A stretch of 64,000 nt of DNA, taken from NCBI GenBank assembly GCA_000697355.1, contig JNEN01000758.1, positions 55,012 through 119,011 on the forward strand. Direction: 5' to 3'. A program made the translations under genes and the position numbers. Below, piece by piece: positions 14,243-26,008 of this stretch. The stretch's first letter is position 1, and the number at the start of each line of letters is the position of its first letter. The stretch comes from Syncephalastrum monosporum B8922 (lineage: Eukaryota > Mucoromycota > Mucoromycetes > Mucorales > Syncephalastraceae). The notes below the pieces were generated by a model. It saw only the letters and a list, made by a program, of their open reading frames with translations. It made no database searches and had not been told where the DNA came from.

Positions 14243-14917
14243 ATGTTCGTTGCGACTCGGAAGCGCAAAACCAGCCCACCTGCCACACGGTCGACGGTCA
14301 AAAACTTAAAGAAACCCGTCACTGGCCATGGTCAATCTAACCGACGCCAATTCGGCGCCACACGAGTCTTTTTCTTGGCCGTCGTTCTGCTGCTTGGACT
14401 GGGCAGCCTCGGCCTGCGTGCATGCCAGCAACAAGACGGGTGCCGACACGTCGTGGACGAATACCAGAGTACGTTGTTGTCTCGAGGGGCGACCGCGGCA
14501 TGGGTGGCGCACTTCCAAACCACGCGTGGCTTGATTCAGGACCACGCATCCCACTGGTTCCAACACCACACTAAGCGCCTGCTTCTGGATAATGCTTATA
14601 TCAGCACAGCGTGGCGCAGCCTCGACGATTATATCCACAACCGCCACAGAAAGATGCCCACGCTCGTGAAGGACAAGACACACCACGATGCAACAGCAGT
14701 CATGGAAGAAACCCTTCGGCAGCGGGTCCACCACTGGGTCCGGGATATAAAGAACGATGACCGACGCAAGGAGATGGAGGACATGGCATGGCACATGATC
14801 CGCCAGGTACGCCAGGAGCATCTTGCTAGCGCTGCTGCGAAAATATCCAGCGCATCCCCTTCAGAGCACTTGCAGCCTCTCGCTGCCCGACCGAGCCCTT
14901 CCTCCCCTACCTCATAG
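14243..14917 (+). CDS. Unrecognised type II single-pass membrane protein
   Basis: Single-exon gene of 224 residues from the ATG at 14243. The first 41 residues are strongly basic (RKRK, KNLKKP, SNRR). One hydrophobic segment (42-58, FFLAVVLLLGLGSLGL) follows. The rest is a His- and Arg-rich, mainly helical domain (about 60-200; EETLRQRVHHWVRDIKNDDR) with a Ser/Pro tail. By the positive-inside rule this predicts a short cytosolic N-terminus and a lumenal or intermembrane-space C-terminus. No glycosyltransferase DxD, protease or redox motif is visible, and I do not recognise the family. A long AT dinucleotide run follows the gene. Confidence 0.65.
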   Translation: MFVATRKRKTSPPATRSTVKNLKKPVTGHGQSNRRQFGATRVFFLAVVLLLGLGSLGLRACQQQDGCRHVVDEYQSTLLSRGATAAWVAHFQTTRGLIQDHASHWFQHHTKRLLLDNAYISTAWRSLDDYIHNRHRKMPTLVKDKTHHDATAVMEETLRQRVHHWVRDIKNDDRRKEMEDMAWHMIRQVRQEHLASAAAKISSASPSEHLQPLAARPSPSSPTS

Positions 14918-14960
14918 TTTCTTCTTACAGGCCAATCTGTATTCTGCCTCTTATTTCTCA

Positions 14961-14987
<27 letters not shown>
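14961..14987. repeat. AT dinucleotide microsatellite
   Basis: About 13 AT units in the short convergent spacer between the membrane-protein gene and HTS1. Confidence 0.9.
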
Positions 14988-14992
<5 letters not shown>

Positions 14993-15032
14993 AGGACAGA
15001 ACACTGGGGCGAGGGTGAATATGTGCGATCTA

Positions 15033-17126
15033 TTACAACTCGGAGAGACGTGACCGAAGCTCCTGGACCATGTCAGCATACCGGACGGTGACGCCACCGC
15101 CCTGGGCCGCATCCTTGGAGCGCATGTCCTTGATGCGAATCTCGCCCTTTTCCAACTCATCGCGGCCGATGATCACTGCAAAAGGAATGTGATCTTTTTC
15201 ACAAGCGTTCCACTGCTTATCCAGCTTGGGCTTGTTCTTGAACATGAAAGACGCCTTGATGTTGTTGTCCCAGAGCTCGTTCACGATCTGCATACGCTCC
15301 TTCAACAGACCGTCACCCACCGAGATGACGAAGACTTCGGTCTCGTTGCTCTTGATATCGGTCGCCTTTTGCTGGGCCATCAGAATCGAGAACACACGTT
15401 CGACACCAATAGAGACACCGACGCAGGGAATCTTGAGGTTGGGCTCGCCCTTCTTGTTGACACCCGAGAACATACCCACCAAGTTATCGTACCGGCCACC
15501 GGCGGCGATCGAGCCCACACCCACTGTGCTCTCATCCAGCTCATCTGTGCCCTTCTTGGTCTTGCGCTCCACCTTTTTGCCATCGGCGGTCGTGGGCGCG
15601 GCCGACAAGGCCGTTACAGCTTCGTAAATGATACCGGTGTAGTAGTCAAGACCACGTGCCAGACTGAGGTCAAAGGACATCTAAAACATTATGGTTTGCG
15701 TGTGTGAGACGAGTCATGATCACACGTCGTTCTACCGTCCTTACCTTATCAGTGATACCAAAGATATCCATATAGTCGTAGAGCAGGGCCATGTCCTCCA
15801 AACCTTGTGATGCGCTTGCGTTTTGAGTCAGCTTCTCGTCCTTTTGGAGCTTTTCGAGCAGATCGCGACCGCCCTTGAGCATGACGTATTCGCCAATCTT
15901 GTCAGCCACCTCCTCCGGCAGACCCTTCTCCTCCGTCATTTCCTTCTTGACATCCTCCCACGGCGACTAGGACAGCGCATGAGATAAAAGAAAAACAAAT
16001 ACGAAAGAAACAAAGAGGCCAGCATACCTTGTCGAGCTTGTCGACTGCAGACGAGATGGGACGGATGTTATCCTCAGGCACACCGCAGATCTCAAAGATG
16101 CCGTCAAGGATCTTGCGGTGGTTCAGCTAGAAAGGAAAGAAGGATTGTGTTCAGCAACACAGTCAGTCAGTCTTTTTCGTCATGGTTTACCTTGACAGTA
16201 TATTGGCCGATGCCCAGGTTAGTAAGGGCCTCGCAAAGGATCTTGAGAATCTCAGAGTCGGCGATCATGGGATCGTAGGTACCAGCAATATCGAAATCCT
16301 AGTCAGAGAGAATATCAATGCCCCTGTCCTTTTTTCATTCTCGACGTGACTTACGCATTGATAGAACTCACGCAGACGACCCTTGGTCATGGCAGGTTGA
16401 TCGCGGCGGTAGACCTTGGCGATGTGGTAACGCTTAAAGTTCTGGTACTCCTTGCCGTTCATGGCCAAGAAACGGGCAAATGGAACCTATCTTGTTTATC
16501 AGCATGGCGTGGCCCTTGACGCTATTCTATCTTGTTCGCTTACAGTCAAGTCATAGCGAAGCGAGCACTCCTCACCGCCCTGATCCTTGAGGTCATAGAT
16601 CAATTTACTGTCCTCGCCATACTTGCCCGACAGAATTTCCTAAAAAGAGACGTGACACATTCAGTGAGTCATGCCTGACGAGGTTGACAGCCACCCTGAG
16701 TGTACCTTCAATTCAAAGACAGGCGTATCGATCGTGACCGCGCCGTGCTTCTTGAAAACTTTGGTGATGGTAGAGAAGACCTTCTCACGGATGGCCATTT
16801 CCTTGTCGTTGTGATCCTTCGTACCCTGTAGAAAACGACAGACGAGGGTTAATTTCGGAACTGGGAAGGAGTACTAGAATGCCAGCGTAGAATGAGCAAG
16901 GACGTGCCTTGGGGGTCTTCAAGACGAAAGCATTCTTGCCGGCCTTCTTCTTCTTTTTATCAGGCGAGTTGGCGTTGATCGCGTCCAGTTGTTGCTTCAA
17001 GCCCTTAAGGACAGCGACTTCACCGTCGACGACAGTGGCATCGGCATTGTTGATCTTGAGCTGCTTAATTTTCTGCTCTTGGGCCTGGATCTGCTGGGTC
17101 AAGCTTGTGCGTTGGTCGTCAGCCAT
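15033..17126 (-). CDS. HTS1: Histidyl-tRNA synthetase (cytosolic/mitochondrial)
   Basis: Charges tRNA-His. Eight exons on the minus strand: 17126-16908, 16825-16706, 16639-16544, 16486-16355, 16298-16191, 16126-16028, 15966-15745 and 15680-15033, giving 547 residues. An N-terminal WHEP helical hairpin (about 5-50, [20 protein letters not shown]) precedes a basic linker. The class II core then shows [31 protein letters not shown], the motif 2 region [20 protein letters not shown], the histidine-specific RGLDYYTG and the [13 protein letters not shown] segment, followed by the HGTP anticodon-binding domain ([11 protein letters not shown] onward). Exon phases are all zero. The first intron has a GC donor (AAG then GCACGT) and a normal CAG acceptor, the only frame-compatible choice. 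As in yeast, one gene may serve both compartments, but no clear mitochondrial presequence is visible. Confidence 0.95.
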
Positions 17127-18211
17127 TGGAATAATCTTGTCTCGTAGAAAGACGGGGAAAAGGTCAAGGATTAAATATCAGGGCTCGTAAGTGCCTTGAT
17201 TCGAGATTGGTAGAACAGTCGAAGCCACACTCAGGCCGCCATCCAATCCATCCAATCCATTTAATCCATTTAATCCATCGAAATAATTCCACTCGCACAT
17301 GTGAGCCGCTCAAATAGCTGTCCATACTGTACTATGCTTCAGCATCGCCGGGCCTGCAGCAACCATGTCCTCTGCCGAAACAAGACAAATCTGCTGGAAG
17401 GCACACACTTTGTTATTAACAAGTCCAAACCTGTTCGAGCCTGGCCGCCTAACCGCCCTGTCTCCGCTGCTATCCACGACCTTGTGTGTGTCCGGTTCGC
17501 GCTCTGGAGCAGTCTTGCCGGAGAGTTAAAAGGGGACAATAGACATTCCTGCTCTTCAAATATTGGGCCATCTTGTCGGCAGTTGGTGCAAGGCCAGCGC
17601 TTGACACGGAGTGTTTGGCTTTTGTCCTCACTCGCACTTTATATACCCTGGCAAACTTTCCATTCTGAATGCGCTTGGGGCATGTCTGGTTAGTGACGTG
17701 ACGTATCCGTTATATATTGACCCGGGACGGGCGTGTGCCCATCCTGCTTCGGACTGTCTCGAAAGAGCTCTTGAATCGATGGCGGACTGGCAGGCCGTCC
17801 ATGTGATTATCGGCCAGTAACTGGTTTGGTCTGTCGGCGCCAGCCAGTGCAGAAGCGGGGGTATCAGGAAGGCAGCTTATAGGATGGTGACATGCAAAAG
17901 CAACGAAAGCAAGCTATACGATGTTTATTTTGTTATATCCATGTACTTGACTCGTGCCTGGTAGCTAGTTGCTAGGAGATAGAAGTTTCATAGTATGCTT
18001 ATCTCTCATTCGTTATGTATGAGTCATGGCTGCTCGCCAACCTTTCGGAAGGGTCTTTCTTACTTTATGAATGAACAGTGTGCCATCATAGGTGGGCTGG
18101 GTTTGAGTTTCTGTTTCCCATGAATGAGGCGCAGGAATAAAACAACGGGCGGTGCCCTGTTGCTTCTTGAACACAACGACGACATTATACTCATGTGGAT
18201 CCATCGGCAGA
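17127..18211. other. Divergent intergenic region between HTS1 and the F-box gene
   Basis: Contains a short degenerate tandem repeat of the unit ATCCAATCC/ATTTAATCC at about 17239-17279. Open frames near 17301-17693 and 17611-17820 have no family resemblance and are probably chance. No RNA gene was recognised. Confidence 0.4.
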
Positions 18212-19854
18212 ATGCAAGCTACTGTTCAATCAGCATCCAATCACTTGCAGAAAGACTCTAGATCGTGCGAGGCAGAGTGTGATAAAGCGCGAGAAAGACA
18301 AAGGGATCCGCTCGAGGTTCTTCCTCCGGAGCTGATATCAACTGTTTTCGACTTTGCACCTACGAGCGTGCTCACTTGCACGAGGGTCTCGCATGCATGG
18401 GAAGACTATCTGTTTAATTTGGCCTCTCCTTGGAGGAAGGCACGCCTGAGTGTGGAACAAGTAAGCACAAGAGAGAAGGACACTCTTACGTTGAACATCC
18501 GGGCTATTTCGAAAACAAAAAGCGGCAGATTGACGAGGCTCAAGTTCGCGCTCGCCCACTTTGTGCACTCACTGATACTTGACGCACAGCAAGACCCAGT
18601 GGGGGAGCTACTGGACATCACCAACTACCAAGGTGCAGTATTTAGATATACCGTACGCAGGGCATATATTAAGCATGTCTTGTTTCTTTGACAGACGTGT
18701 TTCTACCGGATCCTGTCAGGCGTCTCCATTTGACACATCTGCATATCAATACAGGCATGGATTCCACCAATGCTCTGCGCGTCATTCTCTATATATGCCC
18801 CAATTTGATCCATCTCGTATACGAAAAGCGCTATGCGTCGGTGCAAGCCACAGCATGGATGTACAGCTTCATGCGTGATCCGCCTGCCACTCAGCTGCAG
18901 TCGCTTAACTGGTGCGAGTGTATAGAGTTTGTATCCAACCCAGCTCTTATCGCGCGCTACTGTCCGCAGCTTACGTCCTTTACCACCAATGCTCAGTGCA
19001 GCTTCCATTTCGACACGGTGAACGTGACAGGACTGTGCCAAGCTCTCTTAAAGCACTGTCCTGCATTACATACCATCGACTTAAACACCATCACAGCGCA
19101 CGACCTGGAACTCTCATTCGATACCCCCACAGTTACACTACATGAGTCAGGATCACTTTCCACACTGCGTCTCGGGCCAGGTCATTCCATGGATCGACGC
19201 TTGCTAGAGTCTCTGATGGAACGGAGCCAAGAAACATTGGAGAATGCGTCGCTCAGTGAGCCGGAAGATATTGCCAGCGTGATACGCAGAGATCTACCCG
19301 TCCCATTCTTGCGACTCCATCATGCCTGTATCTCGTCTATCAACGTTTCCAATGAGTGCCTCGCCTCATTTTTCCAGCAATGCACACACTTAAAGTCGCT
19401 TAAACTCTCCCTTCCTGCGACGGAAGAGCTAGTCACCATGGTCGCTGAGCTACCAGCTTTGGAAAAGCTCACCCTAGACGGAGAGTACACCCCAGTCTCC
19501 ACTCTGGGCACCTTGCTCTATATATTGAGTCTGCAAGGAGAGCGCTGTGGACTCAAGGAGATCACCTTTACGCTGCCCGCGCACAGGCAGGACCCTTCGG
19601 ACAAGGATTGGCTCTTCTCCTCGCTGGGAAAGCTCGGAAACTTGGTCGGCATCATTATTAAAGGCTCGCCGCCTGCCTTTCTTCATGAAGATGCCGACGT
19701 GAATGCTTTTCTCCAAAACGCGCGAGTATCTGGGCTAACACGAAACCTAAGACACCTCGAGTTTCATCCTGACTGTGATGACTCAAAAAAGAGGCATATC
19801 CGTCAACTATTAGCAGAGACATTTCAAAACTTGTGCACAATGAACTGCTCGTAA
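18212..19854 (+). CDS. F-box protein with leucine-rich-repeat-like C-terminus
   Basis: Probable substrate receptor of an SCF ubiquitin ligase. Two exons, 18212-18632 and 18695-19854 (62-nt intron, phase 1), give 526 residues. The F-box is at about 34-75: DPLEVLPPELISTVFDFAP, then VSHAWEDYL, which would contact Skp1. The rest is a series of irregular leucine-rich units such as LQSLNWCECIEFVSNPALI, YCPQLTSFTTN and LKSLKLSLPATEELVTMVAE, typical of the large F-box/LRR families of Mucoromycota. The substrate is unknown. An AATAAAG signal lies 22 bp after the stop. I chose the ATG at 18212 because upstream in-frame sequence lacks an ATG. Confidence 0.85.
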
Positions 19855-21601
19855 ATCATAACTACCTCTTTGCCTTTCAATAAAGTCTATCAGTCAACCT
19901 TGCCTATGTGCATCTATATGCAAGACCAGTGATATCCAGAGATGGAACAAGCTGTAGATGGAGCCTACTCTCCTATCAAAAAACAAAAAGGGGATGAAGA
20001 CATGATCCAAGCAGACAACCTCCTCCCTGCCTATGCACGCAGAGGTATGGTCAGAAGCAATCGACCAACTCTGTAGGTTGTGTTATGGATGAAATTTAGA
20101 CTTGCGTGTCCAGCACTCGTGAACTGCAACCTGGTTGTGCGTAAACGATGCTGCACTGATACAGCTTTGCTGGCGTCATGTTGTGACGGATGGCAAGGCA
20201 CAGTGTAATAATTGGTTGTATATATCGAGGTGCGGTATACAACTGCAGCAAGTCGGCTCACTCGTATTGAGCTCGGCGCTGTTCATTCTTTGTTGCATAG
20301 TGATAGCGCACTCATCCCAGCAACTGTCCTATCTTGATGGTCGCCTCTCTTAAAATGCTATCTTACGTTGGCAGATATAGTGTATCCAGCCATACCTTCA
20401 AACTCAACAACTCGGATGATGAACTAGACGCTGTCCTCGTCATGGTCCTAGCAGACCTGGTACCACAGCTCAAGCTGCAACGTTTGTTTTAGCGCTCCTA
20501 ACAACTAGGGAACGCTAGTAGACCTCATCTGCAGAAGACTCGATCGATAGGTAGGATATGATAAAGAGAAGATTAATCCTTGAGCAACCGTGGATAACAG
20601 AAAAAGCAGCAAGTTATACTACATTTATTGTAAAGGAATGACTATCTTTTCCTACTGGTCTTCCATAATGGGCTTGAATGAGTTCTAACTACGAATCAGC
20701 AAGTTTCTTCCTGTAGTTTATTCTATGACTACGTCTCCTTCGTTCAGAATTAGCATGCGCAAGAGGCCTATGGAGTGATGGTTCATGGATGAGTCAAAGG
20801 CTTCTATAGCCACGTGCGGAGAATTACATCCGGTTCGCCGAGTCAAAATAACCGCTTTGCGGTGAGAGATGATGAAAACATCGTTTACGAAACATCAGAA
20901 AAGGAGAAGACGCATAAATAACAAGACTGAGCAACGCATGGATGCCGAGACAGGTTGCCCCGCCCTTCGTTCTTATATCATATGATCACACAGGGTGCCT
21001 CAGATGGACAGTTATAGAAATACTGGAGTGTGTAATTCACTCTAAGCCTAACAAGTCCTGTAAAGAAGCATGCGTGTGGTAAAGTGCCCTTAACATTTGA
21101 AGTGCGATAGCTGTCCACAAAGAATGATGAGCAGCTATACCTGCAGTCAATGCAATGGCTATCAATGTTGCCTATATTCAGTCATTTACATGTAGTGCGG
21201 CACGTGTGCGCAGTAAAGAAGCACGAATACTCGGTACTTTTGATCACAGAAGCAGGTTCGCGAAGTACGACCTACCTCTGCAATTAGTGACATATAGAGG
21301 AGGCAGGTAAGAGTAACTTCTTTAGCTAATGTCATCTAAATTAGACATCGAGAGCTTCACTCAAGATGGATAAGGAAAACAGAACAAGGACTAGGATGTC
21401 TTGGGGTCTCTCATTGCTAGAATGGCGTTTAGTCGTTTTAGTCTTAGCTGAGAACGTCAAATGTCATGCGCGATCGAATCGAATGGATATATAAAGCGGC
21501 CCATTGTCACGCTTGCTAGACCGATACCTCTCTCTTCGTTCTCCCTTCCCCTTCACACGCTCCCATTGTTCCGCCTTTTACTGTCGTAGCTATCATACAC
21601 C
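19855..21601. other. Long AT-rich intergenic region
   Basis: 1.7 kb without supported coding sequence. The right end holds the promoter of the 7-TM gene. I read both strands for tRNA B-box-like sites, splice-joined frames and terminal repeats and found nothing convincing. Confidence 0.45.
21488..21496 (+). promoter_or_regulatory. TATA box (TATATAAAG) of the first 7-TM gene
   Basis: A perfect TATATAAAG lies 106 bp before the ATG and is followed by a CT-rich stretch. The same 13 bases, TATATAAAGCGGC, recur at 29153 without an obvious gene. Confidence 0.6.
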
Positions 21602-22375
21602 ATGGATTACACTGGAGGCACTGAATTCATCCAGATGGAAGAAGCTATCCTTGGCTTGAGTGCATTTACTGTGCTCGCAGCTTTGATCGGCTCTGTTGTT
21701 GTCCGCAGCACATTTCCATTCATGCTTGTCACTCTATCCGCGCTCTTCTACCTCATCAGCAGCGCCCTGGTGGTCGCAGCCACCAAATTGAACAACTACA
21801 AGGGTATCTTTGGCCGCGCCATTGGCTTTGACTTTTTCGAAACCATTTTTCCGGCGTTCGCCTGGTGTATTGCCTTCGGCGCGCTGCGGCCCAAGCGTCT
21901 GGACTCAAACCACCCTCGCTGGCATGTATGGAGCGGCTACAGCCATGGTATTCACCTTGCCTACTTGTGGACGCTCGTCATCGTTATCCTTGCCATTGTC
22001 ATAGCGGCCGGAGAAAGCAAAGGCTCCATCGGCTACACGCGTCTGTACCATATGTACGAGTTCTGCACCTACGGATTGTGGGCATACCCGGCATTTTTGG
22101 CTCTCCAGTGGGGCGGCCTTTCTCGTCGCTACGATCTCCCGGGCCACAGGCTTTTCATACATGGCCTGGGTGTCTTTGTCCTTCTGATGCTGATCGTTAC
22201 CATTGGTCGCACAGTTGTATTGGCTCTCCAGTCTTCGACCGAGACCTACAAGATTAATTTTGCCATGGCCGAGCTCTTTGGTATTTTTGCGCTTTGGTGG
22301 GCCATCTGTATGGGCCGCTACTGGACACATAGATACCACCAAAAGGATGGTATTAGACAAGCTACGAAAGCATAG
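21602..22375 (+). CDS. Seven-transmembrane protein of unknown family (paralogue A)
   Basis: Intronless, 257 residues, with seven hydrophobic segments at about 15-35, 39-60, 75-97, 115-138, 151-169, 184-207 and 219-240. Landmarks are FPFMLVTLSALFYLISSA in TM2, FAWCIAFGAL in TM3, SHGIHLAYLWT in TM4, LWAYPAFLALQWG in TM5 and GLGVFVLLMLIVTIG in TM6. The N-terminus is short, with no cleaved signal evident; the C-terminus is basic. The same landmarks in the same order occur in the gene at 48622-49542, so the two are paralogues. The number of helices recalls receptors or RTA1-like proteins, but I see no diagnostic motif of either and assign no function. A strong TATA box suggests a regulated promoter. 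Confidence 0.8.
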   Translation: MDYTGGTEFIQMEEAILGLSAFTVLAALIGSVVVRSTFPFMLVTLSALFYLISSALVVAATKLNNYKGIFGRAIGFDFFETIFPAFAWCIAFGALRPKRLDSNHPRWHVWSGYSHGIHLAYLWTLVIVILAIVIAAGESKGSIGYTRLYHMYEFCTYGLWAYPAFLALQWGGLSRRYDLPGHRLFIHGLGVFVLLMLIVTIGRTVVLALQSSTETYKINFAMAELFGIFALWWAICMGRYWTHRYHQKDGIRQATKA

Positions 22376-22444
22376 TTCAGCTAGGTAGCTTAGCATGGCC
22401 TTCGTTTCTCTGTGCCTACCTTTACTTTAGCAGCGCTATTCTCA

Positions 22445-22475
<31 letters not shown>

Positions 22476-23528
22476 GCGTATCGTGACCTTATATTTGTAG
22501 TACAACAGAGAGCAATACTTGAGTACTATTCGAATCCTCTTCAACAATGCATCAGCCAGAGGGAGATGTTTAATGGCGTTAGGGGGCTCTCCAGATATGG
22601 GTCTGTCATACAAGACTGGAATGACGAGGATGACCTTACTGCTAAAATGAATCGAATGACCTGTGTCACTGGCGCTACCGTGGGTCGGGAAACACTTCCG
22701 CGTGTAACCATGTATTCTTTAATGTTCGGCGCCGCAAGTTAAAAACAAAGGTCGCTTTCGTAGCCTATTCGGCAATGTTAATATGACAGATGATTCATTG
22801 GATGGCGACAAACTCTATTGGGCTGATAAAATATGATCCGTATTAGATACAGCTAAGCGCATGTGGCAGACACTATCAAGCGAGGGCTCCAATACATAAG
22901 CAGAATCTTTGCTATCGAAGTAGAGCACGCGGGTGCATTGGTGAGACGTACTAGGTCTCATCAAACGCTTCTTAACACCCAAGCATATTGGTAAGTATCA
23001 CCGAGCTACTGTATCATATGTTTGGGCCAAAGCGTTATAACCTCATTTGGATATTTATTCTGTCATATACATTGGTCACTGGACTCCTTCGACCAGACAT
23101 GACCTCGGGGTAATATTTATGTATAACAAAGATAAAGAGGTAGCTGTGTGTAACTATATATGCATCATTGAAAGAGTTTGCAAGAGTACCCCCGCCAGTA
23201 CAAGTACAGCAGATATCCAAAAACTTCGGGTATAGTAAGTGCGAGAGTTTTGGCCAATCCGATCTGATCAACCCATTCATAGAGAAGCGCATGTAAGTTT
23301 CTCGATTATAGAAAAACGATATTTTCAGTATAGAAGATTGACTTCAAATATGAAGGTTGTATCTACCTTGGTGGTGCTGGTGGGGCCGTGCAACGTAGTG
23401 CACAAATTCAGTTGCAAAGGCAGAACAGGATCGGAGTGACTGGTTTCAATTTGGCAGGCTGATGTGTCTGGCCACCTGCTGAGAAGTGTATTCGCTCATA
23501 CTTCTTCTTCATATACAAAACGTAAAGA
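22376..23528. other. Intergenic region with AAT microsatellite
   Basis: AT-rich spacer. An open frame at 22473-22742 begins at the microsatellite and has no recognisable product. Nothing else was identified. Confidence 0.4.
22445..22474. repeat. AAT trinucleotide microsatellite
   Basis: About ten uninterrupted AAT units shortly after the 7-TM gene. Confidence 0.9.
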
Positions 23529-24751
23529 ATGGCTGACGGATATGGCACACTCGGGGGTCCAAGTATCGATATCCGTGAGCTCACAAAGGATCGCATCAAT
23601 TTCATTCTGAGCGACACAGACCTTAGGTAAATGACGTGTACTTTCCAGTTAAAAAAGAAAAAAAAAACTCATCCATTAAACCAGTGTGGCCAATTCCTTA
23701 CGGCGAGTTATGATTGCCGAGGTTCCTACTGTCGGTATGTCCCCTTGGCCTATAACTCCCCTCTAGTGTAATGACACGTTACCACAGCCATCGACATGGT
23801 CGAAATCGAAACAAACACCACCGTTCTTGCCGACGAATTCATTGCTCATCGATTGGGCATGGTCCCGATTGACAGCCGCGACGTTGAAAAACTACGATAT
23901 ACACGTGTACGAAGTGTATCATGGAACAAAGAAAAAAAAGGACACCAGTGGACTCACGGTTCGAATAGGACTGCACATGCTCGCAATACTGCCCGGAGTG
24001 CTCCGTCGAGCTGACCATGCACGTCAAGTGCGACGATGCAGACATAACCCGCGCCGTCACCAGCCGCGACTTAATATCCTTCAACCCGAGTTTCATACCA
24101 GTCCTTCAAGGTACAGTGCACACAGGCTCTGCTGGTCAGTGTCTAATCGTCAGCAGATCGAAACGACCCGGGCGTCCTGCTTTGCAAGCTGCGCAAAGGA
24201 CACGAGCTCAAGCTGAAATGCATTGCGAAGAAGGGTGTTGCAAAAGAACACGCCAAATGGAGTCCTGTGAGTGGTGTCGCCTTTGAATATGACCCATACA
24301 ACAAGCTGAGGCACACACACTACTGGTTTGAAGAAAGCGAGGATGAATGGTAGGTCGAAAGAACACATTTACTGTGTGTCTTGCATCTGATCATTTCCCC
24401 CCCTCCCCTCTAGGCCACTGAGTAAAAACGCACAATACGAGGACCCGCCCGTCAAGGATGCTCGTAAGTGGATGATGAAAGCGTTTGGAGCAGAGACTGA
24501 CTTGTATGACTAGCATTCGATTATAATGCCAAGCCGGATCGCTTCTATTTCGAGGCAGAGGTACGTCACGAAGGGGTTTGACTTGGGACGTGCACTCACA
24601 TAGGAGTTAGACGGTCGGATCATTACCGCCTGAGGAAGTGGTCCTGATGGCGCTGAAGACGCTGGTGGATAAGATGGCCTACGTTCAAATGCAGATCCAG
24701 GAAGAAGTACAAGGCAGGGAGCAAGAGACAGCAGAAGCATGGAACTTTTAG
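23529..24751 (+). CDS. RPB3: RNA polymerase II subunit RPB3
   Basis: Third-largest subunit of RNA polymerase II, which pairs with RPB11 to nucleate assembly. Eight exons: 23529-23626, 23685-23734, 23788-23906, 23969-24110, 24157-24349, 24414-24463, 24514-24560 and 24611-24751, encoding 279 residues. The alpha-like motif is [44 protein letters not shown] and the zinc loop [21 protein letters not shown] follow. The C-terminal half has [29 protein letters not shown] and [15 protein letters not shown]. The last intron uses the acceptor TTAG before ACGGTC. An upstream TAG acceptor (ending at 24602) would bring an early stop. The gene converges with ERG26, whose predicted stop is only about 60 bp away. 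Confidence 0.95.
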
Positions 24752-24810
24752 TCTACGAAAGCAATATAATAAGAAGTAGATATGTAATTATCTAAAGGAT
24801 ATTATCATCA

Positions 24811-26008
24811 TCATTTGGCAGGGTGGTTGGCCTTGTAATGCTAAATTATTACGTGCATGAGTATAAAAAAAGATAGATCAGGTCACGGGATGAACACTTA
24901 CTGCGATACTAATCTTGATGCCCTCCTCGATGCCAACCTGGGGCTCGTAGCCGAGGAGCTCCTTCGCCTTGGAAATGTTGAAGTAGCGCGAGCTCATGGC
25001 CTGCTTAATACGCGCACGGGACATGCCTTCCTTGAGCTGACTCTTGTCCCAGAACAAGGCTTTGATGTTGTAGATGGTCTCGCCAATCATGGCTATCAGC
25101 ATCGAGACGTTGTAGCTAAGGATGATCTTCTTCTCTTTGGGCATGTGCATGCCGTACTCATACCAGACCTTGGAGGCAAAGTCCCAAAAGGGGATGGGGG
25201 TGCCATTGGTGAGGTTGAAGGCTTGACCTGCCACGGGCGAGCTCGGGTCCGAGAGCTTTTCGGCAGCCAAGACGTGTGCGTACGCGACATTGCCAACATA
25301 GGTAAAGTCCATGAGAGAGGTATTATCGCCAATCTGGAAGCGATGCTGGCCACGTTCGCACACTTCGACCATACCGGGGATCATTTGACGGTCACCGGGG
25401 CCGAAGATGGCCGAGGGGCGGATAGTGCAGGTGCGCAGGTTTTTTTCACCGTTGCTGGCGAGCACGACCTTCTCGCATTCAATCTATCAAGGCCATACGA
25501 TGAGTTCATTTGCCACCATGCCGACAAAACAAAACAAAAAGAAAAAAAAAAAAAGAGCAGGATCCTCTACCTTAGATTCGGTATAGACATCAATGGCCTG
25601 AGGTGGGTAAGGTGTGGACTCGTCGATATTGACCATAGGCTCACCGGTGGAGATTACACTGCCGGAGGAAGTGACGACGAGGATCTGGATGCCGCGTTCC
25701 TGACAGGCGCGAATGACGTTTTTGGTGCCATCGACGTTGATAGAAAAGTAGAGATCCCGGGGAGGATGGCTGGAGCTCACGTGAGGTGGCGAAGCAGTGT
25801 GGATAACGGCGGTGATGCCCTCGAGTGCAGAATAAACATCGTCAAACTTGCGCAGGTCGCCGACGATGTACGTGACATCAGCGTCTGGCTCAGCAGGTTT
25901 GGCGACATCAAACACGGCAATAGACGAGTTATCGTTGCGAAGTTTGATTTGTTCCTGCACGTGCCGGCCTAAGAAGCCATTGCCGCCAATGACGAGGTAG
26001 GAGTGCAT
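24811..26008 (-). CDS. ERG26: Sterol-4-alpha-carboxylate 3-dehydrogenase (ERG26)
   Basis: NAD(P)-dependent C-4 decarboxylase of the sterol C-4 demethylation complex in the ER, needed for ergosterol synthesis. Exons on the minus strand are 26008-25571, 25483-24902 and a 30-nt last exon, 24840-24811, giving 349 residues. The Rossmann motif is GGNGFLGRHV (8-17). The extended-SDR catalytic pair is YTESK, restored exactly at the first splice joint. RPSAIFGPGD and MDFTYVGNVAYAHV are typical of the 3-beta-HSD family. Without the second splice, exon 2 would read on for seven residues (VSVHPVT) to a stop at 24878. I prefer the spliced form because GTAAGT is a perfect donor and it yields a basic tail HYKANHPAK. 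The assignment to ERG26 over other 3-beta-HSD-like enzymes is strong but by motif only. Confidence 0.88.

Noticed and set aside
17301..17820. Two overlapping open frames upstream of the F-box gene
   Set aside because: Start codons are not ATG or context is poor, the composition is random, and neither shows any recognisable domain.
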